Shown: positions 47,001 through 58,806, counted from the stretch's first letter. The stretch: 64,000 nt of DNA from Clytia hemisphaerica (GCA_902728285.1 CACVBU010001366.1:536971-600970); one strand, 5' to 3'. Program-made: numbers and translations. The notes: generated from the sequence alone by a model not told the origin.

Positions 47001-50000
47001 TTTCTCCCTGGATTGCTCCACTTACCCTTGATCCTTCTCGTTAAGTTTCTTAGCGTCAAATAGACAGGCATCGGACTTCGGATCTCAGGAAATAGTAAAA
47101 AAGGCATTTTCGACTGCAAAATTGGGTGAAATTTGCAAAGCTCTGAATTGCCATGTATAATCTATTTCTGGTCTTTGTTTCGACCACATTTCGCTTACCG
47201 TTTTTGACTGTACATTTCTTAACTTGGACCTTTGGGCAAATACAATCTGTGAATTCTGTCTCAATCTCCAGGCATTTCTTATTACCGCACGGTTTTTCTA
47301 AGCATCCGTTGTACACTATAATGAAAAAGCAAAGGGTGAATACCTTTTCGGCCAAAACTTAGTCGGCCTTAATTTTAGTCGGCCTTGATTATTAGTCGGC
47401 CCTAATTTTTGTCACCTCTTCAAAATTTAGTCACTAAGGGCCGACTAATAATTAAGTTTTGGCCATTTTTAAATTTTTAGTAGGCCCAAATTTTAGTCGG
47501 CCCAAATTTTTAGTCGGCCCTAATTTAGTCACCAAGCCAAAATTTAGGCACTTAGGGCCGACTAAGTTTTGGCCAATAAGGTAAATATCTTCGTTGTTCT
47601 TTCCTAATTGCGTTTCCTTCAGATTCATATAGCTTGAAGATTTTCATTTTCTAACTAGGGGTCTTTTACAACCATCTTTAACTGAATGATCACTAGCGGC
47701 ATTCTGCTTGGTTATACCCTCGGGGAAAAAAATGTCGGAGTTTTATTTAGTCGGGGTTTTTTTTCGTCGGGGAAAGATTTCGTCATCTTGAGGCATTTTC
47801 GTCACTTTTCCCCGACCAAAATTTCAATTTCGTCACTTTTCCCCAACCAAAATTTCAAATTCGTCCCTTTCACCGACTAAATTGTCCAAAAGAAATGGTT
47901 TCCTTCACTAGCTCGAAAATGGATCTTGTAATTCGACGTTTAAAGCACTAATTTCGGTAAATAAAGATGTAAAAAAATTAGATTTGAATTTTGGTTGCGG
48001 TATAAAATTTCGGGTAAATGTTTTGGTTGGGGATAAAAAAATTGGGTACAAGTTTTGGTCAGGTGATGAAATGTCGGGGAAAAATTTCGTCATCCCCTCA
48101 AAATTTTCGTCACTGTCCCCCGACATTTTTTTCCCCGATAAAGGCGATTCGCTTATTCAACCTTATATTTCTATTAGTTGCCAACGATTCTAAGTATATT
48201 GTATGTAGTCCTCCACACGGGTTCTTACCTTTTTTCTTTGAACAGCAATTATTATCATCCACTTTTCTCAACATGTGTGAAGGAAGCTTTCTGATTCGGA
48301 GGGTTGGTGGTTCGTATGTGTACAATTGTAAATGAGCCAAATCTAACTGTCCATATTCTTCAATCTTGGTCATGTTTGCTGGTAAACCAATTGTGAGGAT
48401 ATTTGAGTATTTTCTACAATAAAAAAAAATGGTATGATTTTTAAGTTAGATTTATTTTTAAGTGAGTCCGACCTCCCACGTCCACCTGTAAAATTTTATG
48501 AACCTTATAGATAACGGATATTGTTTTAAGGAATGCTTTTTTTCATAAGAGCGAATTTATAAGATCCCAAAACTGATTCAGTTCACCCAAACCTAAGAAT
48601 GAGTCTCAGATTTCAGAATATTGCTACAAAAGTACTGGTTAACCATTTTTGATATAAGCTTCCGCGTACGTAAAGAAACCAATAAGAATGTTTGCTACTA
48701 ATTTTGAATTCAAACAATAAACTACAGTGGTAAACACCCGGTCTACTTTACTTTTTTCCGTATAAAACATTACGTTTTATGTAGGTAAAAAATCTCTACT
48801 TACGTTGTTTCATTGATTTTATGCGGAGTTCCTTTTTCATCTATTTTATGTAAGTCCCCATCCATAATATGTCCATCTAAAGTCACCCTCAAACCATTCT
48901 GTTTCGACCAAACTGCAAACACATTCGTCCATTTATCTTTTTTAAGAATAATATTAACTTTCCACATATGTTCACCATCAGAAAATTCTACATTCATTAT
49001 TTCTGTTTCCTCGTCCCATTCAAGGCGGATTCCAGGGCCTGCTTCGTTCATGGTGTAACCGCCCGTTCCTAAGATACGCTTTCCATTGCGCATGCGTATC
49101 CAGAATGAGATTGTTACATCTTTTCCGATACATGTTTGGCTATCGAACGCGAAACAATCATCAATAACAGCTGAAGAAATAAATTAATAACCTTTTTCAA
49201 TCCTTTTCAACTCTCACTTATTCAGACTTCCATTATTCGAATCTTTCTGTAAATCGAACTAAGATAATAGTCCCCTCAGCTGAAACCCTCTTAAAATACT
49301 TTCCATAATTCGAACAGATGACTCCCCGTACGGGTTCGAATTAACGAGAGTCAACTGAAGCTCAATGTTGGGAAGCTATTATTTAGAAGAACTTACACAT
49401 TTTTTGCTTATATCAGCATAATATAACAATATGGAAACACTGTCTTGATATGAAACATGTGTCGGATATCAAACGGGAACACTTATGTAAAAATAAAACC
49501 TTTAAGCGAGTTTAAGTGAGTGTAAATAGATATAAATAAAGGCTCGTACCATCGATTGCAATCCATTGGTGTTCTCCATCCAACCGTACGGCTCTTCCTA
49601 ATTTTGAAGGTTCGATATATTTCACATTATGTAAAGAAGCAGGTACTCTATGCATACGATCGAATGCCGTATGTTTGTACTGGGAACTTGTTTCAATAGA
49701 TCTCTCTGAGAATGTCCATAAATGTCCTTGTTGGCTTTCCAATCCAGATGGAATGTCACTTTTGTCGTCTCGAACTAGAGAAAATACAAGATTAGATTGA
49801 TTAGATTTTGTAAGTTATTCTTTAATAACCCCTGTGCCACAGACCCGGTAGGACCACCGCCCCATACTGGGAAGTTTCACCTTAAAATTCTGTCCCCAAT
49901 AAGAAAAATACCCTACGATTTAGCCCTACCGAAAATAGACTGGTTTTTATGCCTTTTCGAAAGTCAATGGAAAATGTCTAATGATAAAACTTGAAGGTGG

Positions 50001-53000
50001 AACAACCTTATTATATATATTAGTGGGGAGGCTGAAGGATCAAGATTGGAATTTGAGAAAAAAATCTCATCTGCTCAAATTTGCTAGGAATTTGAGAAAA
50101 ATATCTCATTTGCTCAAAAGTGGGGAGGTTGAAGTCTCTGAAGGCTCTAAAAGATCCCAGCGCAGCCGCTATCAATGGCTGTTGGAGTTTTTTTGATTGT
50201 GTATTAATTGTTGTTCCAGCCTCAAAATATGTGTTTAATTATTTTGTATGATTTTTGGACCTACCTAAGGTAGTCCTTTAAATTAACCCTTGTCCGTTCG
50301 TTCGTCCGTTCGTTCGTCGTCGTTCGTCTGTTGCCAGCTTTTCTCGAGATCGGCTCATTAGTTTTTTCTAATTTTTTGCACAATGATGCAAAATGGCAAT
50401 GCCCAAAATGTGACGGAGCCCGATTTTCAAAAAAAAAATTTTTCCGGCCGAAAATGGCGGAAATATGCCGGAAAAACGGGTTTTTCGGCATTTTCTCGAG
50501 ATTTCATCATTAGTTTTTTCAGATTTTTTGCTCAAAGATGCGTATTAACAATGCCCAAAACATGGCCTAGTCCGATTTTTGAGAAAAAATTTTTTCCGGC
50601 CGAAAATGCCGAAAATATGCCGGAAATCGCCGTTTTTCTGGATTTTCATTGGACTTTTCCATATAATTGGTTGTTTTTTCATTCAAAAACATTATTAATA
50701 GCAATGCCCACCATCAAGCATGTTCTAATTTTCAATAAAATTGATTTTTGAAGCCGGAACTTTCTAAAAATCGCCGGAACAGCCGATTTTCGCCGGAAAA
50801 AACGGTATTCTTGAATTTCTTGAGCTGTACTTTATGTTTTTGCATGAAATTTTGCACATTGATGCAAAATGTCAATACCTAAATTGTGACGGAGCCCAAT
50901 TTTCGAAAAACATTTTTTTCCGGCCGAAAATGCCGGAAATATGCCGGAAAAACCGGTTTTTTGACTTTTTCTCGAATTTTCATTCTTAGTTTTTTCTGAT
51001 TTTTTGCAGAAAGATGCGTATTCGCAATGCTCCAAAGATGGCCGAGTTGATTTTTGAGAAAAAAATTTTCCGGTTGCCGGAAATCGTCGTTTTTGCAGAT
51101 TTTCATTGGATTTTTTCCTTGTATTTCTATGTTTTTCACACAAAAACATTATTGATAACAATGCTCACCATCAAGCATGATTCAATTGTCAATAAAACTG
51201 ATTTTTGCGACCAGAACTTCCTATTTATTTTTTCCCTGCAACCCTTCTCTCTCCCCCCATCAACAATCAATGATGAATTTATTGTGTTGTGTATTTTCGC
51301 TAAATGCTATATTTTCTGACTGATTTTTTTCATTTTTCTTTTCGCATTGCTAACTAACTTTCATCATCAGGTAGGTCCATTCAGCATGTTGCTTGTTTTC
51401 CAGGAGATAACTCATCGCAAATTTTTAAATATTGATTTTTCTATTTTTACATATATTGTTTGTTGAGTCATGATATATCCACAGGTTGCAAAAATGACTT
51501 ATTTGTTAGTAATATTACTAAAATTTCAATTCGGTTAATAAGTTTTTTGTGGATTTTTTTCAATACCACAACGTTTCGAGACACGTTTTTCGATTGCTTT
51601 TTATTTCTTTGGCTTCTCTATGTTTTTAAAAATCATCTTCATTTTTCTTTTTTTTCATTTCATTTCATTTGCTTTCCTTTTAAAAAACAAAGCTTTTCTT
51701 TGATTGCAGTAAATAGTTTTGCTTTAGCTAGATTTTTAGCTCCAGGGAAAAATTTGTTCCATAAAATTTCAAGAATTATTCCAGAATTTCTGTAACATAT
51801 TTACGTCTTTTGGAAGATTTTTACTTTTACAATAAAACTGACGTCATTATTTTTCTAGCTCCAGGGAAAAATTCATTTCCATAAAATTTTCAAAATTATT
51901 CCAGAATTCCTGTAACTTGTTTACATCTTCTAGAAGCTTTTTTACTTTTACAATAAAGCTGACGTCATTATTTTTCATTTTAAAGCATAAAGCTTTTTCA
52001 AGGGATGAAAGGCTCATGTTGAGATCAGTTTAATTTATTTATCCTGAGTAAATTTTACTTTTCATCTTTCTTTCATCCCTAAAGGATGCTTCTTGTCGGC
52101 TCTTTAAACTCTTTTTACACTTTAGGGTTTTAGGAGGATAAGTGAGTTGTTTTGTTCTAAAAGAAAGTCAATTTTGAGATTCCGTAGGAGTTTCGTCGCT
52201 CTTTGCCTGTTCAATTTACAAGAAAAATACGTTGACAGTTCTCGCTTTATTTCAAAAAATTAAAGCACTCTGGAGTCACACAGAAATAGAGTTAAAAAAG
52301 TAAAAATTCTAAAGAGATTGCTTTATTAATAAAGTCATTAATTGAGCGATCGATAAATAATTAATACCAAATCGCCTTTGGAGAGGAGACAATTTCATTG
52401 CAAACTATTTAACACTCGAAATAAGGAATATATAAATGTTCGAAAAAAGGGGAGAATTTTTTGAACAAGAGGCCGGGCTACCAGTGACGTGTTTTCTTTC
52501 TGCGTGACATTTTCCTTCATACAAAAACTTTCTATTGCGATAGAAAATTCGCCTTTTTTAGTCGCCTTGACAAAAAGAATTTTCATTTTTTTGCTGTTTT
52601 TGCTTCTTTCACAATCAGGAGCTCTTTGAACCATAAATAATCGATTCTCATTGTTTTCGCTTTTGTTTTGGTCTCGATGACCCAATAAAGTCACCATTTT
52701 TAGGCTCAATAGCCTATTAAACACACCATTTGATGACAAAAGGTCGTCCCCGATCACCTGCCTCAAATTAATTTTTTGTCAATAAATTTTTTTTTCTGGA
52801 AAATTGGTCAACCCTGGTCAAAATTTCTGCCAAGATCTTGTAAGATCTGATAAGATCCTGCAAGATCTTGTGATATGTCAGTTCTGGCAAGTTCTTACCA
52901 AGATCTTGTCAAATCTTTCAAGAATCTTCCCAAGATCTTATTAAGATTTTGAAAGTTCTTCCAAGATCTTGTCAAGAATTTTGACCAGGGAAGACTTTAC

Positions 53001-54262
53001 AGTCAAGCCAATCTTTTAAATTTGTCCTTGTAATTTCCTATAAAAAGCAAGAACCTCCCTGCAATGCAATTTCATCAAGAATTGACACAACTCAAAATCA
53101 GTGAATCTGTCTAAGTGTCAAATTATATTTTTGCTCGCTTTTTGCCTGGAATATTAACAGGTTTCGTGTTGAAAATCGATACAGTATGACACTCTCCACC
53201 AAAACCGAACCCGAAAATCTTTGCCTGAAGCCTCTGTCATCTTTTTTTATTCAAGATTTTTTTTATTCGATATTTTTTCGATGATATTCTAAGAAGAAAT
53301 ATCTCAAAAGTGAGCAGTTTCCAAAATTGAGCATTCTTTGGCATAACAACCTCTGTTCTGAAGTTTGTTCATTTCACAACATGCGCTCTGGAATTACCCT
53401 CAATAAAAGCCCTGGAAACATTTTTCAAGAAACGATGCTCCGGTCAAAAAAAGATGCTAAAAGTCTATCCAGATATAATTGGTAGTGGAAACAACAATGC
53501 CTGTAACTTTTGATAATCGGATATAATTTCGAAAATTTTTTTTGCTTGTTTTGGAGAATGAAAAGCGCTATATTTGAATGTATTTTTGGCTGAAAAATAT
53601 GCGATTTTTAGCGGTTAAATTTGCGATTGCAAAAATTGGGCTTTTTTTTCTACTTATGCTACAACGTTCATTTTTACGCTCAGTGGTAGCTCAACCTTAG
53701 CTTAAGAAGGTTGTGAAATTCCAAGGCAAACGGAAAAGTCCTTCGGAAAATATGGGACCCGAAATACCCCTTGCTAGCACTTTTTTGTGAAATATCAAAT
53801 CTTCAAATTTTTACTAAAAACAAATTTCAGTCCAATCGAACGAGTCAATCAGTCAATACATGATTTTGGTCAAATTTACATTCTGGTCTGTAAAATACTA
53901 ACTAGACAGGTGGTAGAGCCAAGATTTTTCAAATCACCTTTAATTATCCATATCTACCACTGGCTCAAAATTTCAGGGCCATAGTACTTGTCAATCTTGA
54001 GATTTTAAGGGGGAGCGCCCCCCCCCCCCAAGATACTTCCCCTAGAAAAAAAATAGGAAGATGCTCGAAGGGTTAAGGGATTTAAAAGTCTATTATTTCG
54101 TTCGAACGAAACATACCACACCGTATGAAACTGTTCTCATAAAACCCAAATCCAAAAAGAAGAGCTTTCCACTTGATATAAAGTAAGAAGAAAATTACCT
54201 GCATTGCAAAGCACCATGGGTATTATCCAACCAATAAGAAGTAGAAAAGCCTTCTGCATCAT
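41039..54262 (-). CDS. Type I membrane protein: 2x LamG-like, follistatin-like, Kazal, ShKT, TM; complete, 14 exons
   Basis: Exons in coding order: 54262-54199, 49774-49550, 49170-48804, 48413-48229, 47315-47199, 46498-46388, 46039-45824, 45380-45204, 44686-44549, 44257-43754, 43264-43127, 42640-42527, 42035-41900, 41249-41039. All phases agree; 2703 nt, 900 aa. Residues 1-20 are a signal peptide (MMQKAFLLLIGWIIPMVLC). LamG/ConA-like domain 1 spans about 45-275 (HLWTFSERS, VRLDGEHQWIAIDG, ISFWIRMRNGKRILGTGGY). A follistatin-like Cys module follows (CGNKKC...CICP), then a Thr/Pro linker, a second follistatin-like module fused to Kazal (CVATYIEHCECPVC, VCGSNHQTYESYC), and LamG-like domain 2 at about 430-690 (KFSGKQHMIVNK, ASFWMKYIEGDLIFATGGF). 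Another Cys module (ERCICPEID), a six-Cys ShKT domain at about 748-785, a TM at about 803-825 (TLIFALLGCIGGLILLFGTM) and a 70-aa tail ending PPEFD complete it. The two LamG units look like an internal duplication. Likely extracellular-matrix or protease-inhibitor-like cell-surface receptor; not recognised as a named protein. Confidence 0.88.
41368..41528. mobile_element. CAGTTGACGCTCTC MITE family, copy 2
   Basis: The inverted ends TACAGTTGACGCTCTC and GAGAGTGTCAACTGTA flank 161 bp rich in TTATTCGA, with TA on both sides. It lies in the last intron of the LamG/ShKT gene. A different TTCGAATTATGG-type relic follows at about 41706-41870. Confidence 0.8.
42174..42236 (+). ncRNA. Hammerhead ribozyme (type I, minimal stem III)
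   Basis: Every invariant core base is present. CUGACGA (42190-42196) is followed by stem II GUCC/GGAC (42197-42200 with 42207-42210, loop UUGGAA), GAAA (42211-42214), a minimal stem III C-ACGU-G (42215-42220) and the cleavage triplet GUC ending at 42222. Stem I pairs CCGCA (42185-42189) with UGUGG (42223-42227). It is continued beyond an asymmetric internal loop by UAUC (42175-42178) with GAUA (42231-42234), the kind of stem I bulge that docks on loop II. Predicted cleavage is after C42222. Short-stem-III type I hammerheads are known from Penelope-like elements and animal retrozymes. It lies in the intron between the ShKT and TM exons of the LamG/ShKT gene but on the opposite strand. No second hammerhead or RT was found nearby. 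Confidence 0.85.
43648..43745. mobile_element. 98-bp hairpin MITE touching a splice donor
   Basis: The ends CCCAGCTGGCACACAACGTT and AACGTTGTGTGCCAACTGGG are inverted. A fragment of the same family (CACACAACGTTATTTCAACG) is at about 43035-43056. The right end is two bases from the donor hexamer (43748-43753) of the exon 43754-44257. Confidence 0.85.
46654..46846. mobile_element. MITE with GAGTTTATGTAT ends
   Basis: The ends CGAGTTTATGTATG and CATAAACTCGGTAT are inverted. ACGGTAA and TACCGTCC words form inner arms. It lies in the intron between the exons at 46388 and 47199 of the LamG/ShKT gene. Confidence 0.7.
46972..47066 (-). repeat. SINE-like dispersed repeat, partial copy 2
   Basis: It shares the CCTGGATTGCTCC.CTTACCC segment and flanks with 19361-19570; it lacks the B-box end. 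Confidence 0.5.
47343..47581. mobile_element. Palindromic element, repeated TTAGTCGGCC
   Basis: The ends CCTTTTCGGCCAAAACTTAG and CTAAGTTTTGGCCAATAAGG are inverted and TA flanks both sides (47341-47342, 47582-47583). TTAGTCGGCC recurs about six times inside. Confidence 0.8.
47720..48138. mobile_element. Palindromic element, TCGGGGAAAAAAATGTCGG ends
   Basis: It has 19-bp perfect inverted ends and internal runs of TTTCGTCA(C/T). It shares the style, though not the sequence, of the neighbour at 47343-47581; both sit in the same intron of the LamG/ShKT gene. Confidence 0.75.
49209..49357. mobile_element. CAGTTGACTCTC MITE family, copy 3
   Basis: It is bounded by TTCAACTCTC and GAGAGTCAACTG and contains CATTATTCGAATCTTTCTG and a further TTCGAATTAA near the right end. 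Confidence 0.6.
50256..51379 (+). mobile_element. Modular repeat element, copy 1 (short form)
   Basis: It starts TGGACCTACC and ends GGTAGGTCCA (10-bp inverted ends), with GTTCGTTCGTCCGTTCG near the left. Two roughly 475-bp modules follow, each with GATGCAAAATG.CAAT.CC, TGTGACGGAGCC and TTTTCCGGCCGAAAATGCCG. Similarity with copy 2 continues about 25 bp past the right end, so the true boundary is uncertain. It lies in intron 1 of the LamG/ShKT gene. Confidence 0.7.
51737..51978 (+). repeat. 119-bp tandem duplication
   Basis: TAGCTCCAGGGAAAAATT begins both units (51737 and 51856). Both end ACTGACGTCATTATTTTTC or a near variant. Confidence 0.8.
52812..52990. mobile_element. MITE filled with CAAGATCTTG palindromes
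   Basis: The ends CCCTGGTCAAAATT and AATTTTGACCAGGG are inverted; CAAGATCTTG or variants recur at least six times in 179 bp. Confidence 0.8.
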
Positions 54263-57200
54263 ATCTTCTCACAGCCAATATCTTGTCACAATTTGGTTCT
54301 CGCTCAACAAAATCCAACAGCTCTTCTAATATATTGGACTCTCCGAATCAAATCCTTCAGATTTCTAAATCTGTTTTCTTTATACGCTTTGATAAAAATT
54401 GAAGAAGAATTAACACTTTGAAACCAGAAATGAATTTGAAATTTCCTTGTCAAGATTTAAGAGGGATAAACAGCCCTTGTAGACATTAAGAAGGATTTGA
54501 AGGTTTAATTTCTCATCTAATGATAACTTAACCACAAACCGATTGGAAATAAACCTAAACCACTAATCCTCAAATTTAAATCCCCTTTATTTTGAAAAGG
54601 AAAAAAAAAAGTTTCAAATTAGAATTTTAAATCAATTCTTTTTTTTGTGTTTGTTTCAATCCTTTTTATCCTGTGACTACTCACGCAAATTAACTCCTCT
54701 TTTGTTTTTCTCTCAAGTGTACCTGTTTGCCTATTTTCACACGTCTCAGGTCAAAATCACCTGATTTATAACTTTATAACACCTCACTTACTTATTCCCT
54801 TCCAGAAGCTCTTCAACAAAGCAAAATCAACCAAATGCTCTTTCCAGACGCTTTATGAGATAAAACGACCGCTAATAAATTACTAACTAACACCAACTAA
54901 CACCTCACACAAAAATAGTAGTATGTTCGAAATCACATAATACAAAAGAAAAAAGCATAAGACAATACAATGCATCTTAAAAGTCATGTTAAAAAACTAT
55001 TTAAACCATTGCATTAAAAAAAGTATAAAAGACTCATTAATTAATTAATGATTAGGATCCCTTTCTTCTTCAATTTTCATCTTCATTTGATCTCTCTCTC
55101 TACCGAGACCAATGAGTTCATTTAACATATAACACCAGGCCTTTCATTGTTCTCCGAAACAATAAAACACCTTCTGATTGGTTAAAACTGCTAACACCTT
55201 TCTCCTGATTGGTTAAAAGCTACCTCTTAATTAAATTTGTATTATGAATCCATGATAAATCGAAAACAATAAAATCAACTACTAGATCTCTCTCAATGAA
55301 AACCACTCATTTGTGATCAGGAAATTCGAAATTTAACGGTCATTCAAGTCCCTTTTGTGAATAGCCATTTGCTTTTTTTTTATAGACTCATCATGTCTGT
55401 GAAATAGAAAAAAACATTCCCCATTGGTAAAAAAAACCCTCTCTTCTCAAGATTCACACATTTTTCCCCAATGGAACATCTTTGAAGATGTATATAAAAT
55501 TCATATTAATAAACAAGAGAAAGGCGATAAGTAAAAAAACTTCTAATAAAAAAATTATTTTCGTTTCTCCCTCTTCATCACTCATCACACATCACTCACA
55601 GGTTTTAAGCACAGTTCTTTCCTTTTCTTTGTGTGTGCTTCAGTCTTCTTCAATTTTTTATGTGTTGAGCCAAAGACCTCAAAATACCATTTTTGCACAT
55701 TCTTTTTTTTTGGTCTTCCTCTCTTCCTATTTTTCCGGTTGCTGGTCTTTCCACACTTCTCGGTTTCCGTTTCAACTGAATATGTCGCGTCATTTTCAAG
55801 CAGGTTTTGAGTGACTCTTATCTTTACGTACGAGAGGCTCTATCTTTTACAATTCCTGCATTTCTAAATATAGACAAAAAGAACGACAAATTTCATATTT
55901 TAGATTGCCAAAATCCTAAGAACAAGTGAAAAATATTTTAAGGCTTTGCAGATTCTAAAAGCGCCTGATCACGCTTCATAAGAAACGTGGTGTAAACCAT
56001 GTCAGTCGGTACCACTACATGAAAAAGGCAACTATTGCCTTAACGGGAAATACTTCCCGAACAGGAAGGTGAAAACAACCCAAAAAGAACTGTTTCCAAA
56101 TTGAAAATTTCATCACTTTTCTGTTTCCCGTTTTGGTCAAGAACTTTTCATCGTTCCCGAACGGGAAATAGAATTTTTGTAAAAAAACAGATTTTTTTTC
56201 CCGATCGAGAAAAAGTTTCCAAATAGGGAAGTTTTTAATTGGGAATGGGGAAAGTAGAATTAAGAAGCGATTACAGGGTGGATTTCTTAACTACCTGGTG
56301 AATATTATTTATTTTCCCTCCTTTACAAGAGGGACAAGTTTTAAACTTTCCACAGGCATTTCCGGAGTGCTCAGAGGCCACTTTCCCGATCGGGAAACTG
56401 TTGAACTTCCCGATTTGGAAAGTCTAGCCATTTCGGGAAGTTTTCCACCTTCCCGTTCGGGAAATATTTCCCGTTAAGGCAATAGTTGCCTTTTCCATAT
56501 AGTGGTCCCGACTGCATGTGTTATTACCGTACTACCGAGAGATAAGCTTAATTTATTTTAAGTGACGGAAGTTAAGCAGTCAGAAATTTCGTGCATACAA
56601 ATCTTCAGTGTTGAAGAAGCCAAATTCCTTACAATTTCAGGAGAAAAAAGGATGAACAGAATTTATTGAAGTAAAAGTCCTCAGTTTAAGAGACTTTTAT
56701 GATGCAATATCTCGATTTTCCGATTGAAATACCGATAAAATTGCTATTCGGATTGAAAATCGTGAAACTATCGCTGAAAATTCAAAGTTCTGAATAATTT
56801 GAGAAAGGAACCAGACTGGCTGTGCAGATGTAATTTAAAATTAATGTTTTATATGGAAACATCCAGGTTTTTGCCACGAGTGGCAATTTAAGCATTTTTG
56901 CTACTACCGGCAAAAACCGGTGTGTTTAAAATCCTTTCCCTACGAATATGGATAAGACCAAAGTCTATCCCCCCACTAAATGAGAATTTTTAGATACTTT
57001 CCAAACGGGAAAATTTAGTTTCGGCAAAGGTAGTTTGTTCAAAATTTTATTTACGTAGAACAGAAGATAACCACAAATTTATCATCTCGAGAGTAGTATC
57101 ACCGTCATAGAATAAACGTGGTGTCTGGAAAGAATGGAACCAAAGAAATGAAACTTAGTTCTTTTGTGTAAAATAGTTCAGCATGTTTTAAAAATATTAT

Positions 57201-57474
57201 TCCTACAAAAATAAAATACAATCGGAAAGATATCACGTTTTACCTCCTAAATATAAAATGATATCATTGTATGTTTTACATACAAGGCAAGGTTTAAACA
57301 AATGTTCAAAGTGATCAAGTACCATTTAGTAAGTGAAAACTATTCGTCATCAAAAAAAAGGTCACCAGAAAAAATATTTGTCACTTTTAACCGAATTTTC
57401 ACCGAAAAGGTATCGAACGATATCATATTTTACTTCTAAAAATAAAATGATAATAAGATATATCATGTTCTCAG
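54263..57474. other. AT-rich region upstream of the LamG/ShKT gene
   Basis: No convincing coding region. The first few hundred bases should contain the promoter of the minus-strand gene. It contains the inverted-repeat element 55998-56518 and a relic of the AAGAACA family near 55905-55985. A 110-aa plus-strand frame at 55482-55814 is Ser/Phe-rich, with no splice or homology support. Confidence 0.4.
55998..56518. mobile_element. MITE with long inverted repeats and TTCCCGNNCGGGAA palindromes
   Basis: The arms run inwards for about 75 bp from CATG (ACCACTACATG.AAAAGGCAA against its complement near 56506). TTCCCG(A/T)(A/T)CGGGAA-type palindromes recur in arms and body, at about 56047, 56155, 56200, 56383 and 56450. 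Confidence 0.8.
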
Positions 57475-57827
57475 GGCTCCCAGCCAGCCTTTTGCGAATG
57501 CGGGATAATATATTTAAAGCAGACGACAGCGGGTCACGTAATTTAAGCTATAGACGATATTCACCTTGGGCTCATTACGTAATGCTTTTGAATTCCGGAT
57601 TGAATTCATTAGCCTTTATATTAAGAACGAGGAAGATTCGAAGGTATTTGACTAATTTATTGAAAAATGGGGTAGTTCAAGATACTTCATATTTCAGACA
57701 CCATCAAAGTTGTAGTGTATCTGTAAGAAGTAACGTTGGCGAGGAGAAATTACCAATGGAAAATATACCTTGTCATTTAGTGAAATTTCTTAACCTTGAT
57801 TCAGAAAATATGAAGATATCTGAATAA
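57475..57827 (+). CDS. Orphan terminal exon resembling TM7 and tail of a class A GPCR
   Basis: After an acceptor-like TTCTCAG at 57474, an open frame of about 117 codons ends at TAA 57827. It contains YSPWAHYVMLLNSGLNSLAF followed by ILRTRKIRRYL. This matches the family pattern LLNSxLNPxxYxxRxxxhRR of TM7 plus helix 8, with Ser in place of the usual Pro and Phe in place of Tyr. A Ser/Cys-containing tail follows. No exon for TM1-6 was found upstream in the window, so it is a fragment, a pseudogene, or the last exon of a gene with a very long intron. Confidence 0.42.
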
Positions 57828-57894
57828 CAAATTTTACTTTTTAAATAAATTAAATAGTACAAAAATCATTTGTTTGTTTTGTACGATACACGAG

Positions 57895-58386
57895 GCCCCC
57901 CAGCGGTAACTCTGATTACAATATCACGCAATTTTTTGTCTTCAATCACGATCACGCAAATCAGCAAAAAAATGGACAATCAAGCATCCCTTTGAAAAAG
58001 TCCAAATCAAAAATCTTTCAAATCACGATCGCGTTTTGGCCTCTCGTCACGTAATCACGAAGAAACTATTTCCAAATCACGTAATCACGCTGCAAAAAAA
58101 GTCCCTATCCATAGACTTATAAAGTCCGGATGGTTAGGATGGCGTACTTTTGCTGAAAAGTGTGCAAAGTTAGGTAGGAAATCCTACCTAAATCACGTAA
58201 CATTACAATAGAATTTCAGCGCTTGACCAATCAGAAGCTTCGCGGGTTTTCGAAAACAATAGCAACAATATTTTTTCCGATATTTGATTGTTTTTGCCTG
58301 CGATGGCTTAAAGCACAGCATCTAGCCCTTTGGGTCTTATAAATTTATGTCCCTATCACGTCAACACGAAAACTGCTTGGGGGGGC
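57895..58386. mobile_element. Repeat element with CCCCCCAGC ends and AATCACG words
   Basis: The left end GGCCCCCCAGCGGT and the right end ACTGCTTGGGGGGGC are roughly inverted. The word AATCACG or ATCACGTAA recurs about ten times between. Confidence 0.6.
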
Positions 58387-58806
58387 ACCACCATCCCATT
58401 AACCGTTAGTAGTATCCCTTTGTTGCGCAGTCACATTCACAAAATCGTTTCCCCTCAGTCCTATGCTAGAGATAAAACTTGAGACATTGATTTCAAAGCC
58501 CTTTATGTGCTAGATACGAAACTCCTGGATGGGAAATGAAGCCACTTATTTCCCAGTCTAAACACGTGGCCCGTATAGTTTTCACACTAAATTTCTATAT
58601 GCGGGGCAAATGGGGCAAATCTTATTGGTTGAGAAAGGTTGAATATTCATTTCTAGCTCCTTGGGGCTCCAAACTCAATGCCTTAAGACGGTCAGACCTT
58701 TTGTTTCGTTTGCAGCACTACCCTACGGAAAATTTAGTATTTCTTAATAGCGTTTTTAAAGTGCTTTTTCTTTGTCTTTTCTGTCTCAAAAAATGTTATC
58801 TTTGAT

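Noticed and set aside
50331..51161. Several overlapping frames on both strands (for example 122 aa plus, 109 aa minus)
   Set aside because: They arise from the 475-bp modules of the repeat element and recur at 59079-60583.
52395..52766. 123-aa minus-strand frame
   Set aside because: Lies in intron 1 of the LamG/ShKT gene; phases of the flanking exons join without it and it resembles nothing I recognise.
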